A stretch of DNA of 22,636 nucleotides from Akkermansia sp. (GCA_017379255.1 JAFNWZ010000099.1:1-22636); one strand, 5' to 3'; shown: positions 1 to 5,971, numbered from the stretch's first letter. A program made the numbers and translations. Notes: generated by a model from the letters alone, not told the origin.

Positions 1-15
1 CATAGCTGTCCAAAA
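1..15. repeat. Left terminal inverted repeat of the IS
   Basis: CATAGCTGTCCAAAA, exact reverse complement of 1383-1397. It sits at the first base of the window, so one or more outer bases may be missing. Confidence 0.85.
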
Positions 16-82
16 AGCGTTCTAAAGAAAGCCGGGGGAAGAGAAGCAAAACTAAGAAGAAAAAAGAAAACAAAAATGGAGA

Positions 83-111
83 TTGAGTTCTGGGGTGCCA
101 GCTACTAAACT
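83..111 (+). promoter_or_regulatory. Putative transposase promoter
   Basis: TTGAGT at 83-88 and TAAACT at 106-111, 17 bp apart, 15 nt before the transposase ATG. Each box matches consensus at four of six positions, so this is only a plausible sigma70-like promoter. Confidence 0.4.
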
Positions 112-126
112 GACGGTGCTAAAAAA

Positions 127-1329
127 ATGAACCAATCTCCGTGCAGCAAGCTACCATTATGTGCACAGCTTGTCAACGATTTGATAAGCCATAGCGCATT
201 TTCTTCCATTGTCAGAACGTATCATTCCGACAGAAACGCCAAAAAGTTCAATTCCTGGAATCATCTTGTCTGGATGACTCTCAGTCACATTGCCGGTTGT
301 CGTGGCATTCGTGACATTGCCGGACTCATGAGCAGTCTGCAAGGAAGCATTAACCACTTAGGCGGGCAGCAAGCACCCTCTAAATCCACCATCGCTTATC
401 AGAATCAGCATCGCCGCTGGGAAGTATTCCGGGATGCATATTATGCTATCAGGAAATCTTTGGGACAGCAGCTCAAACAAGGCTACAACATCCCGGAAGT
501 TCACAGACGCATCAAGCTTCTGGATTCCACCACCATCACCCTCTCGCTCAATTCCTTTCCCTGGGCTACATATCAACACGAAAAGGGCGGTATCAAACTG
601 CACACCGTATTGGATTTTGAACAGGCAACCCCGGATTTTGTGCATCTGACGAACGGTAACGTACCGGATTGTATTGCTGCCCACGAGATAAATCTGCCCA
701 AAGGCTGCATCGTAGTAGCAGACCGAGGGTATGTGGATTTTAAGCTGCTGCAACATTGGGACAGCTGCGGCGTCAAATTTGTCGTCCGGCACACCAAAAG
801 CATCAATTTCCTGACTATCCAGGAGTGGGATTTGCCGGATGAACACCAGAATGTGCTCAAGGATGAGGTTATCGCCATGCAGGGAGAGCAAAGCAAAGTC
901 TACAAAGACATCCTGCGCCGTGTTGTGGCACACAATGATGAAGGTGATTATGATGTGGAGCTGCTCTGCAATGATTTTGAGCTGGAATGTCATCAGATTG
1001 CAGCTCTCTACAGAGACCGCTGGCTCATAGAAAGCTTTTTCAAGGAAATCAAGCAACTATTGCGGATTAAAAGCTTTATGGGAACAAGCGCTAATGCAGT
1101 GCTGATACAAGTCTGGACGGCAATGATAGCTTTTCTTCTGGTCAGATATCTCCAGACACTTGCGAAACAAAGAGAAATTAAGTGGAATACATCAAATCTG
1201 GTCGTATTTTTACGGCTTAATCTACTCAATAAAACCAATCTATGGTATTGGCTTTACAATCCGTATAAAAGTATACATGCAAAGCCCCCTGATTTGCATC
1301 AGGGGGATCTATTTGCCAAAAACAGCTGA
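127..1329 (+). CDS. IS4-family DDE transposase
   Basis: The 400-residue protein catalyses cut-and-paste movement of the surrounding element. Its DDE triad is visible: D133 in the motif LLDSTT, D199 in VVADRGY, and E302 in the IS4 signature Y-(2)-R-(3)-E-(6)-K, here Y295, R298, E302 and K309 within YRDRWLIESFFKEIK. The first ~80 residues fit the N-terminal domain that accompanies this transposase subgroup (DUF4372-like). Length is normal for the family and no frameshift is seen. The ATG follows a run of A residues with no Shine-Dalgarno motif. The last codons lie on a perfect 9-bp hairpin (1285-1306). Family assignment is firm; the exact IS name cannot be given from sequence alone. Confidence 0.95.
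   Translation: MNQSPCSKLPLCAQLVNDLISHSAFSSIVRTYHSDRNAKKFNSWNHLVWMTLSHIAGCRGIRDIAGLMSSLQGSINHLGGQQAPSKSTIAYQNQHRRWEVFRDAYYAIRKSLGQQLKQGYNIPEVHRRIKLLDSTTITLSLNSFPWATYQHEKGGIKLHTVLDFEQATPDFVHLTNGNVPDCIAAHEINLPKGCIVVADRGYVDFKLLQHWDSCGVKFVVRHTKSINFLTIQEWDLPDEHQNVLKDEVIAMQGEQSKVYKDILRRVVAHNDEGDYDVELLCNDFELECHQIAALYRDRWLIESFFKEIKQLLRIKSFMGTSANAVLIQVWTAMIAFLLVRYLQTLAKQREIKWNTSNLVVFLRLNLLNKTNLWYWLYNPYKSIHAKPPDLHQGDLFAKNS
1285..1306 (+). other. Perfect hairpin inside the transposase 3' end
   Basis: CCCCCTGAT (1285-1293), loop TTGC, ATCAGGGGG (1298-1306). It is translated as part of the C-terminal PPDLHQGDL. No T-tract follows directly, so it is not a classical terminator. It might slow decay or block read-through into or out of the element. 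Confidence 0.6.
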
Positions 1330-1382
1330 TGATTTTCGCTATCCTTTGATATAGGTACGCTCTACTTTAGGATGTTTACCTA

Positions 1383-1397
1383 TTTTGGACAGCTATG
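1383..1397. repeat. Right terminal inverted repeat of the IS
   Basis: TTTTGGACAGCTATG, exact reverse complement of 1-15. It marks the right edge of the element, 54 nt after the transposase stop codon. Confidence 0.85.
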
Positions 1398-1527
1398 GAT
1401 ACCCTGATGAGGCCGTATGACACATCCCTTACGGCTCGCCCGGCATAAAGCCGGAGCGGCAGCGGTCGCATAAAGTTCAATCTGCTGCGCGCAACGCAGG
1501 GTACTTTATACATTCTACTTTCTACAT
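1398..1527. other. Non-coding spacer with three small hairpins
   Basis: Between the IS and udg I see no gene. Three potential hairpins occur: GCCGT/ACGGC (1412-1435), CCGGC-ataaa-GCCGG (1440-1454), and an outer stem ATAAAGT/ACTTTAT (1470-1509) enclosing CTGCG-cgcaa-CGCAG (1485-1499). The last could end the minus-strand udg transcript, but it lacks a clear T-tract on that strand. Confidence 0.4.
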
Positions 1528-2451
1528 TCAACATTCCTTCCTCAGGAAGTAGCCACGCTGCTTATCGTTAATGGGCAGCCCGGCTATTTCCATGACGTGG
1601 AGCATTTCCTCCCAAAGGCGGCGGCGCTCGCCCAGGTCACTGGTGCGCAGCAGGTAGCTGGGGTGGTGAGTCACCACCACGGGAATGCCGTTGAAATCCC
1701 AAGTGCGTTCCTGATAGGCAGCCAGGGGCAGATTCCCCTGCTGCAGCAAACCACGGGCGGCAATGACCCCCAGAGCCACAATCACGCGGGGCTGCACCAG
1801 CCGCATTTCAAAATCCACCACCGGGCGGCTGAACAGCAGCTCCTTATCACTGGGCGGGCGGGTATTGAGGGTCTGGCGCGGCTGCGCCGGGCGGAACTTG
1901 ACCAGGTGCGTAATGTACACCTGCTCGCGCGTAAGCCCCATGGCTTTCAGCATGCCATCCAGCTTGCCGCCGGCATCGCCCTGGAAGGGAAGCCCTGCCT
2001 TTTCATCGTGGTAGCCGGGGGCATCACCCACAAAAACGATATCAGCACTGGTATTGCCCTGCGGCAGAATCGCCTTCTCGCGCAGCGTACCCAGCTGGCG
2101 CAACGGTGCCCAGGCGGGTAACAGACGGCGCATATTCGCCCAGGCTTCCTCAGCATTGCTCCCACCGGGGCGGAAAAAGGGAATCTCCTCCTCCTGTACC
2201 TGGGGTTCGGTTACTACCGGCTCATCCAGATTCACATCCAGCTTCGGAGCAGACTCCTGCTCTTCTGCACCAGCGGCGGCGGGCATCATAGGCTGTACCG
2301 CCTGCGGCACCGGGGCTGGCTGGTAGCCCCGCTTCGCCGCCAGCATCCAGTTGCGCAGAATGCCGCGGGCCTCGTCATCCACAGCCAGCCGCTGCATCCC
2401 CCGCGCTTGCAGGGTGTGCAGGTAATCGAGAACCAGACCGCGGAGATTCAT
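1528..2451 (-). CDS. Family-4-like uracil-DNA glycosylase lacking Fe-S cysteines
   Basis: This 307-residue protein should excise uracil from DNA to start base-excision repair. An N-terminal ~95 residues, with a Pro/Gln/acidic linker at about 43-95, precede the glycosylase domain. Motif A is VGDAPGYHDE (141-150; family 4 usually has GEAPG.DE), followed by GLPFQGDAGG; motif B is VTHHPSYLLR (260-269). The start at 2451 is chosen because an upstream in-frame ATG at 2535 would place the promoter inside the gene and adds residues unlike the family. The mature frame has only one cysteine, the final residue, so the four [4Fe-4S] ligands typical of family 4 are all gone; the position after VK in the KCRP motif is F186. 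Function as a glycosylase is likely but not certain. Confidence 0.82.
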   Translation of the reverse strand: MNLRGLVLDYLHTLQARGMQRLAVDDEARGILRNWMLAAKRGYQPAPVPQAVQPMMPAAAGAEEQESAPKLDVNLDEPVVTEPQVQEEEIPFFRPGGSNAEEAWANMRRLLPAWAPLRQLGTLREKAILPQGNTSADIVFVGDAPGYHDEKAGLPFQGDAGGKLDGMLKAMGLTREQVYITHLVKFRPAQPRQTLNTRPPSDKELLFSRPVVDFEMRLVQPRVIVALGVIAARGLLQQGNLPLAAYQERTWDFNGIPVVVTHHPSYLLRTSDLGERRRLWEEMLHVMEIAGLPINDKQRGYFLRKEC

Positions 2452-2507
2452 GGAAATGTTAAATGTAGGATGTAGATTTTTGAAATGTATTAAATTCCGT
2501 TCGCTGC

Positions 2508-2535
2508 ATGGTATCATACCAAGCAGCCAAGTCAA
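2508..2535 (-). promoter_or_regulatory. Putative udg promoter
   Basis: On the minus strand TTGACT (2530-2535) and TACCAT (2508-2513) are 16 bp apart, about 56 nt before the chosen udg start. Five and four of six consensus bases match. It lies just outside the left edge of the hairpin array. Confidence 0.45.
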
Positions 2536-2546
2536 GCCAGAAGACT

Positions 2547-2760
2547 GTCCCGCCAGCAGCGGGACTATTTCACCAGTCCATGACTGATTTCACTGGATGA
2601 TAATCCAATTTCACACGGACTTTGTCCGTATTTCACTCCTTCATTGCCACCTGCGGTGGCAGTGAAATGCGGCACTCCGCGTGAAATTATCCTTGATAGT
2701 GAAATAGGCCTACGGCCTGTGAAATTGCCTCCTTTGCAGGAGGTTGTGCGGGTTACCACT
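2547..2760. repeat. Array unit 1 (complete)
   Basis: All nine hairpins are intact. Separators ATTTCAC lie at 2567, 2587, 2608 and 2630; GTGAAAT at 2662, 2681, 2699 and 2719. This copy serves as the reference for the others. Confidence 0.9.
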
Positions 2761-2975
2761 GTCCCGTCTTGGCGGGACAATTTCACCAGGCGAAGACTGA
2801 TTTCACTGGATTTCCAATCCTATTTCACACGGCCCTGTCCGTATTTCACTCCTTCATTGCCACCTGCGGTGGCAGTCAAATGCGGCACTCCGCGTGAAAT
2901 TATCCTTCTGATAGTGAAATAGGCCTTCGGCCTGTGAAATTGCCTCCTTTGCAGGAGGTCGTGCGGATTACCACT
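2761..2975. repeat. Array unit 2
   Basis: Same order of hairpins. h2 reads CAG..CTG with a GAA-type loop, h3 is shortened to a 4-bp stem, h4 is ACGG/CCGT, one separator is mutated to GTCAAAT, h7 has a longer loop, and h8 has the loop TTC, giving a C(TTCG)G tetraloop. Confidence 0.88.
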
Positions 2976-3065
2976 GTCCCGCCAGCAGCGGGACAATTTC
3001 ACCAATCCATGACTGATTTCACTGGATGATAATCCAATTTCACACGGACTTTGTCCGTATTTCAC
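2976..3065. repeat. Array unit 3, left half
   Basis: h1 to h4 and their separators are present. The unit stops exactly at the end of an ATTTCAC separator (3059-3065), where the leader of the four-helix-bundle gene begins. Confidence 0.88.
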
Positions 3066-3120
3066 CTCAATTTATCCGTTTTCCCTGTACATACCATTCT
3101 GTATCTGTTAGTTTATCAGA

Positions 3121-3474
3121 ATGGAACGAGAAGGAAGACTTAAAAGGGCAGCTATTGATTTGGCAATCAAAATTGTACATCTGTACGACAAAATCGAACG
3201 AAAGGCATTCATGAAGCAGCAACTCGGCAAAGCCGGCACAAGCGTCGGAGCCAATATCCATGAAGCCGATTACGCCGAAAGCCCGGAGGACTTCATCCAT
3301 AAAATGAAGATCGCCCTTAAAGAGTGCCACGAATGTGAATTCTGGCTTATTGTTCTTGCAGAATCATGCCCTGAGCTGGCGGATGAAGCAGCTCTCTTGC
3401 GCCAGGAAGCCGGCAGCATTCGCCGCATGCTTATTTCCTCAATCACAACACTCCAGAATAAACTGAAAAAGTAA
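3121..3474 (+). CDS. Four-helix-bundle protein, 23S rRNA intervening-sequence (S23) family
   Basis: The 117-residue protein is almost all alpha-helical. It carries the family's recognisable core: a first helix, then GKAGTSVGANIHEADYAESPEDFIHKMKIALKEC and a third helix with ECEFWL. Relatives were first found in intervening sequences of 23S rRNA; Avd, the accessory protein of diversity-generating retroelements, has a similar fold. The molecular role of free-standing members is not established. Here it is not in rRNA: hairpin-array unit 3 flanks it on both sides and it takes the place of h5 to h7. A 55-bp A/T-rich leader (3066-3120) precedes the ATG and shows no Shine-Dalgarno motif and no convincing promoter. 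No reverse transcriptase or template repeat is seen nearby. Confidence 0.9.
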   Translation: MEREGRLKRAAIDLAIKIVHLYDKIERKAFMKQQLGKAGTSVGANIHEADYAESPEDFIHKMKIALKECHECEFWLIVLAESCPELADEAALLRQEAGSIRRMLISSITTLQNKLKK

Positions 3475-3482
3475 TTAATTGC

Positions 3483-3513
3483 TGCCAGCGGCCTGTGAAA
3501 AATTGCCTCTGCT
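3483..3513. repeat. Array unit 3, right remnant
   Basis: After the four-helix-bundle stop codon, a degenerate h8 (GCC-agc-GGCCT), GTGAAAA and a shortened h9 remnant lead into unit 4. h5 to h7 are missing and are replaced by the gene. Confidence 0.75.
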
Positions 3514-3721
3514 GTCCCGCCGAATCGGGACAATTTCACCAGTCTACGACTGATTTCACTGGATACCAAATCCTATTTCACTCGGACTCTGTCCGTATTT
3601 CACCCTCTTGCAGTAGCAGTGAAATGCGGCTTGCCTGCCGCGTGAAATTATCCTTGATAGTGAAATAGGCCTGCGGCCTGTGAAATTGCCTCCTTTGCAG
3701 GAGGCAGTTTGGGTTACTACT
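3514..3721. repeat. Array unit 4
   Basis: h1 has a new loop (CCGAAT) with the stem kept. h2 is CAGTC-TAC-GACTG. h5 is worn down to TGC/GCA. h6 has changed to a longer GCGGC/GCCGC stem with both arms altered together. h8 has the loop TGC. Confidence 0.85.
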
Positions 3722-3920
3722 GTCCCGTCTTAGCGGGACAATTTCACCAGACGAAGACTGATTTCACTGGATTTCCAATCCTATTTCACACGGCCCCGTC
3801 CGTATTTCACTCCTTCATTGCCGCCTGCGGTGGCAGTGAAATGCGGCACTCCGCGTGAAATTATCCTTGATAGTGAAATAGGCCCTGCGGCCTGTGAAAT
3901 TGCCTCCTGTTCGGAGGCAA
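3722..3920. repeat. Array unit 5 (right end)
   Basis: h1 to h8 are recognisable. h9 is rebuilt as TGCCTCC-tgttc-GGAGGCA, a 7-bp stem instead of 6. The following linker GGGTTACCACCGT forms the last codons and stop of smpB on the other strand. Confidence 0.85.
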
Positions 3921-3926
3921 TGAGGG

Positions 3927-4412
3927 TTACCACCGTGCCTTATTAAACCGCGCTACCTCGCGCTGCACCTCGCGCATCTCAGCGCGGGCCTTGAGGTCAT
4001 AGCGCTGGTCGCGGTGGGTTTTGCCGCGACCGATGCCGATTTCAGCTTTCACCTTGCCGTCCTTCCAGTAGAGACGCAGCAGGGGGAGCGCAAAGCCTTT
4101 CTGGGCCTGCTGGATTTCCAGCTTCAGGATTTCGCGCTTGTGCATGAGCAGGCGGCGGGGACGCTTGGCTTCGTGCTGGAACCACTTGCCGGCGGTCTCC
4201 CATGGCTGCACGTCGCAGCCATAGAGGAAAATCTGGCCTTTTTCCACACGCGCGAAGGCATCTGCCACATTCACCTTGCCAGCACGGATGGATTTAACCT
4301 CGGTACCGCGCAGTTCGATGCCGCACTCGTGCCGGCCCATGATTTCATAATCACGGCCTGCTTTCTTGTTGCTGGCGATGAGATTGCTCTGTGGTGCGGG
4401 TTTCTTGGCCAT
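3927..4412 (-). CDS. smpB: SsrA-binding protein SmpB
   Basis: SmpB binds tmRNA and brings it to stalled ribosomes for trans-translation. The 161 residues match the family throughout: an early NKKAGRDYEI stretch, GIELRGTEVKSIRAGKVNVADAFA, the H.PKR-like segment HEAKRPRRLLMHKREI, and a basic C-terminal tail with GKTHRDQRYDLKAR that enters the mRNA channel. Length is normal. The stop codon and last residues (KARW) lie on the linker of array unit 5, so the array reaches into the gene's 3' end. rpoZ is upstream on the same strand with about 100 bp between, so co-transcription is possible. The tmRNA gene is not in the window. Confidence 0.97.
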   Translation of the reverse strand: MAKKPAPQSNLIASNKKAGRDYEIMGRHECGIELRGTEVKSIRAGKVNVADAFARVEKGQIFLYGCDVQPWETAGKWFQHEAKRPRRLLMHKREILKLEIQQAQKGFALPLLRLYWKDGKVKAEIGIGRGKTHRDQRYDLKARAEMREVQREVARFNKARW

Positions 4413-4418
4413 GAGGTC

Positions 4419-4447
4419 TGGGTAGGGGGGGGATTGAGTTTAGACAA
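4419..4447 (-). promoter_or_regulatory. Weak candidate smpB promoter
   Basis: TTGTCT (4442-4447) and TACCCA (4419-4424) on the minus strand, 17 bp apart and 6 nt before the smpB ATG. The -10 box matches poorly (two of six), so read-through from rpoZ is a fair alternative. Confidence 0.22.
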
Positions 4448-4450
4448 GGC

Positions 4451-4486
4451 GACCCGGCGCTGCCATTCGGGGGAGCTGGCCGGGTC
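4451..4486. other. Inverted repeat between rpoZ and smpB
   Basis: GACCCGGC (4451-4458) and GCCGGGTC (4479-4486), an 8-bp stem around a 20-nt loop, just upstream of the candidate smpB promoter. There is no T-tract. It may be a factor-dependent terminator or an mRNA structure. Confidence 0.35.
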
Positions 4487-4492
4487 ACGCAG

Positions 4493-4516
4493 AAAGATTG
4501 TACGGAGTGAATCTTT
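4493..4516 (-). terminator. Possible weak rpoZ terminator
   Basis: AAAGATT and AATCTTT form a 7-bp A/T-rich stem that overlaps the rpoZ stop codon and ends in CTTTCT on the minus strand. It is weak and would be leaky. Confidence 0.25.
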
Positions 4517-4826
4517 ACAGATCCGGGGTAATGGTGAGGGTCTCAGGCTCTGCAGCAGCGGCGGAATCAGCCAGCTCTGCAAAGGGATCAGCCTCCACGG
4601 ATTCGCCACGGCTGGCGGCAAGCTCTTCCTCGGTCATCTCGTGCCAGGTGATTTTGCCTTCGATAATCTCGGTGAGGGCAATATCACCACACTGCATTTC
4701 GGGAGTGGTCACGATGAAGGGGTCAGAGCCGTGGTTGAGCTGCTGCACACGCTTGGAAACGATGTTGACCAGCAGCTGGTTATCGCCTACAATCTGAGCA
4801 GCCTTTTCGATAAGTTCAACTTTCAT
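4515..4826 (-). CDS. rpoZ: RNA polymerase omega subunit
   Basis: Omega helps assemble RNA polymerase by holding the beta' subunit. The 103 residues show the family pattern: MKVELIEKAAQIVGDNQLLVNIVSKRVQQL at the N-terminus, with the conserved SKR-QL helix, and ALTEIIEGKITWHEMTEEE in the middle. A short acidic/alanine-rich tail follows (about 73-95), as is common in this phylum. Its promoter lies 41 nt upstream and is back-to-back with the ssb promoter. smpB follows on the same strand, so the two may share a transcript. Confidence 0.88.
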   Translation of the reverse strand: MKVELIEKAAQIVGDNQLLVNIVSKRVQQLNHGSDPFIVTTPEMQCGDIALTEIIEGKITWHEMTEEELAASRGESVEADPFAELADSAAAAEPETLTITPDL

Positions 4827-4867
4827 GGGGATAAAATGGTGATACTCCGCGGGGGTGCGGGTGCGGC

Positions 4868-4896
4868 ATTGTACAATGTTACGCCTGCCATTGCAA
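4868..4896 (-). promoter_or_regulatory. rpoZ promoter
   Basis: On the minus strand TTGCAA (4891-4896) and TACAAT (4868-4873) are 17 bp apart, 41 nt before the rpoZ ATG. Confidence 0.65.
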
Positions 4897-4949
4897 GCCT
4901 ATATTCATGTCAGCAATGGAATAAAACCCCTCCATTACCACATTTTTGC

Positions 4950-4978
4950 TTGTCAAGCCCTGCCCCAGCAGGTAGGAT
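4950..4978 (+). promoter_or_regulatory. ssb promoter
   Basis: TTGTCA (4950-4955) and TAGGAT (4973-4978), 17 bp apart, giving a leader of roughly 65 nt. It is divergent from the rpoZ promoter. Confidence 0.6.
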
Positions 4979-5049
4979 AGCACCATGTAGATAGCGCCGG
5001 GCCCGCGCCGCGGCATTTTACCCAACAAGACACACACACTCGAGTAAAA

Positions 5050-5631
5050 ATGGCTAATTTGAACAAAGTAATGATTATCGGCAACCTGACCGCCGACCCC
5101 GAAGTGCGCACCACCCCGCGCGGCAACAGCGTGGCCGAGCTGCGCCTGGCTGTCAACCGCGTGAGCAGCGGCCCCAACGAGGGCGAACGCCGCGAGGAAA
5201 CCACCTTCCTGGATGTGACCTGCTGGGGGCGCACTGCTGAAATCGCCGGCCAGTACCTGGCCAAGGGCCGCCCCGTGTTCATCGAAGGCCGTCTGCAGCA
5301 GGATATCTGGGAGGACAAGCAGACCGGCCAGAAGCGCAGCAAAATCCGCATCGTGGCCGAGAATATGCAGCTGCTCGGCAGCCGCGATGGCGGCGGCCAG
5401 TCCCAGGGCGGCGGCAGCTACCAGCAGCGTTCCAACAATTACAACAACGGTGGCGGCTACCAGCAGGGCGGCTATTCCAACGGCGGTGGCAACTACGGCG
5501 GCGGCTATTCCAACGGCGGCTACCAGCAGGGGGGGTACCAGCAGGGTGGTTACCAACAGCAGCGCCCGCAGCAGCAGCAGACGCCCCCTCCCCCCATGCC
5601 CATCGAGGAGGACGACGATATCCCGTTCTAA
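5050..5631 (+). CDS. ssb: Single-stranded DNA-binding protein
   Basis: SSB coats single-stranded DNA during replication, repair and recombination. The OB fold occupies about residues 1-110 (MANLNKVMIIGNLTADPEVRTT, then LDVTCWGRTAEIAGQYLAKGRPVFIEGRLQQDIWED). A flexible linker rich in Gly, Gln, Asn and Tyr follows (about 118-178) with repeated QQGGY and SNGG blocks. The acidic tip DDDIPF ends the protein and is the usual docking site for partner proteins. Length (193) is normal. The gene has its own promoter. The second hairpin array begins two bases after the stop codon, and its last hairpin probably ends the transcript. Confidence 0.97.
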   Translation: MANLNKVMIIGNLTADPEVRTTPRGNSVAELRLAVNRVSSGPNEGERREETTFLDVTCWGRTAEIAGQYLAKGRPVFIEGRLQQDIWEDKQTGQKRSKIRIVAENMQLLGSRDGGGQSQGGGSYQQRSNNYNNGGGYQQGGYSNGGGNYGGGYSNGGYQQGGYQQGGYQQQRPQQQQTPPPPMPIEEDDDIPF

Positions 5632-5632
5632 G

Positions 5633-5724
5633 TCCACGCGCAGCGTGGATATCGTCCTGCCGGCACGGCGGGATATCGTCTGCAAGGCAGATTTCGTCCG
5701 CCCCCACCCGGGGGCGGATTTCGT
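5633..5724. repeat. Second modular hairpin array, separator ATATCGT/ATTTCGT
   Basis: Four hairpins are strung together directly after ssb: TCCACGC-gca-GCGTGGA (5633-5649), CCTGCCG-gca-CGGCGGG (5656-5672, one G.T pair), CTGC-aag-GCAG (5680-5690) and CCGCCCC-cacccg-GGGGCGG (5698-5717). Each is followed by a heptamer: ATATCGT (5649, 5673) or ATTTCGT (5691, 5718). The architecture matches the array at 2547-3920, but the separator differs and no protein gene is attached. Confidence 0.85.
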
Positions 5725-5731
5725 TTTGTTT
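5698..5731 (+). terminator. Probable ssb terminator
   Basis: The last hairpin of the array, a 7-bp G/C stem, is followed by the T-rich stretch ATTTCGTTTTGTTT. Confidence 0.55.
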
Positions 5732-5971
5732 ATCAAAGCGAGGAAGTTCAGTCCCGCTTAACAAATCCGGAAGCGTACGAGACTAAAGTCCCGTGCTCCG
5801 AAATTAACAAACGCTCACCGATATTTACGACACCAACCAACTGTTCCTGCGAAATTCCTTGCGCGTTTCACGTACTAGTACTCCCGGTTCCTTCGCTACC
5901 CGCAAACCTGTTTACTTACGAGCAATCATATTGCATTCCCCCTTCGGGAATGAAAATCAGCAAATTCAAGC
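5725..5971. other. Unassigned structured spacer, about 245 bp
   Basis: I see no gene here. There is a bulged hairpin AAGCG-GGA/TCC-CGCTT (5736-5759), a longer one GGAAGC..ACGAGACT/AGTCCCGT..GCTCC (5769-5799), a perfect 10-bp palindrome GTACTAGTAC (5872-5881), and a hairpin CATTCCC-ccttc-GGGAATG near 5934-5952. Short ACAAA/AACAAA stretches lie between the first two hairpins. It could be a decayed repeat element or part of an unrecognised RNA. Confidence 0.4.

Larger units (their letters stand above)
1..1397 (+). mobile_element. Complete IS4-family insertion sequence
   Basis: The element is bounded by inverted ends: CATAGCTGTCCAAAA at 1-15 and its exact reverse complement at 1383-1397. A weaker match continues inward (TCTAAAG on the left, CTTTAG on the right). 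It holds one transposase gene on the plus strand. The window begins at the left end, so the target duplication cannot be checked. The gene is intact and both ends are present, so the copy looks recent and potentially active. It inserted in a non-coding stretch next to the udg gene; no interrupted reading frame is visible on the right side. Confidence 0.88.
2547..3920. repeat. Modular hairpin array, five ~210-bp units
   Basis: Each unit is a string of nine short palindromes. In order: h1 GTCCCGC/GCGGGAC, h2 CAGTC/GACTG, h3 TGGAT/ATCCA, h4 ACGGAC/GTCCGT, h5 TGCCACC/GGTGGCA, h6 GCGG/CCGC, h7 TATC/GATA, h8 AGGCC/GGCCT, h9 CCTCCT/AGGAGG, then a linker with GGTTACCAC. Between h1 and h5 the separator is ATTTCAC; between h5 and h9 it is the reverse complement GTGAAAT, so the whole unit is symmetric about h5. 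Units start at 2547, 2761, 2976, 3514 and 3722. The third is split by the four-helix-bundle gene, and the fifth ends in h9 beside smpB. This is not a CRISPR: the segments between separators are themselves palindromic and recur from unit to unit. Confidence 0.92.

Noticed and set aside
2644..2922. 92-codon frame inside the hairpin array
   Set aside because: It is a translation of the palindromic units themselves, repeats the same peptide twice, and is not kept open across all units.
3121..3474. Diversity-generating retroelement (Avd-like accessory gene)
   Set aside because: The fold is related, but there is no reverse transcriptase and no template/variable repeat pair in the window.
2547..3920. 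CRISPR array
   Set aside because: The regular heptamer with ~12-27 bp between copies looks superficially like repeat-spacer, but the heptamer is too short, flips orientation mid-unit, and the intervening segments are palindromes that recur in every unit.
5725..5971. tmRNA or RNase P RNA near smpB and ssb
   Set aside because: No tRNA-like ends, no tag reading frame, and no conserved RNase P core could be found on either strand.
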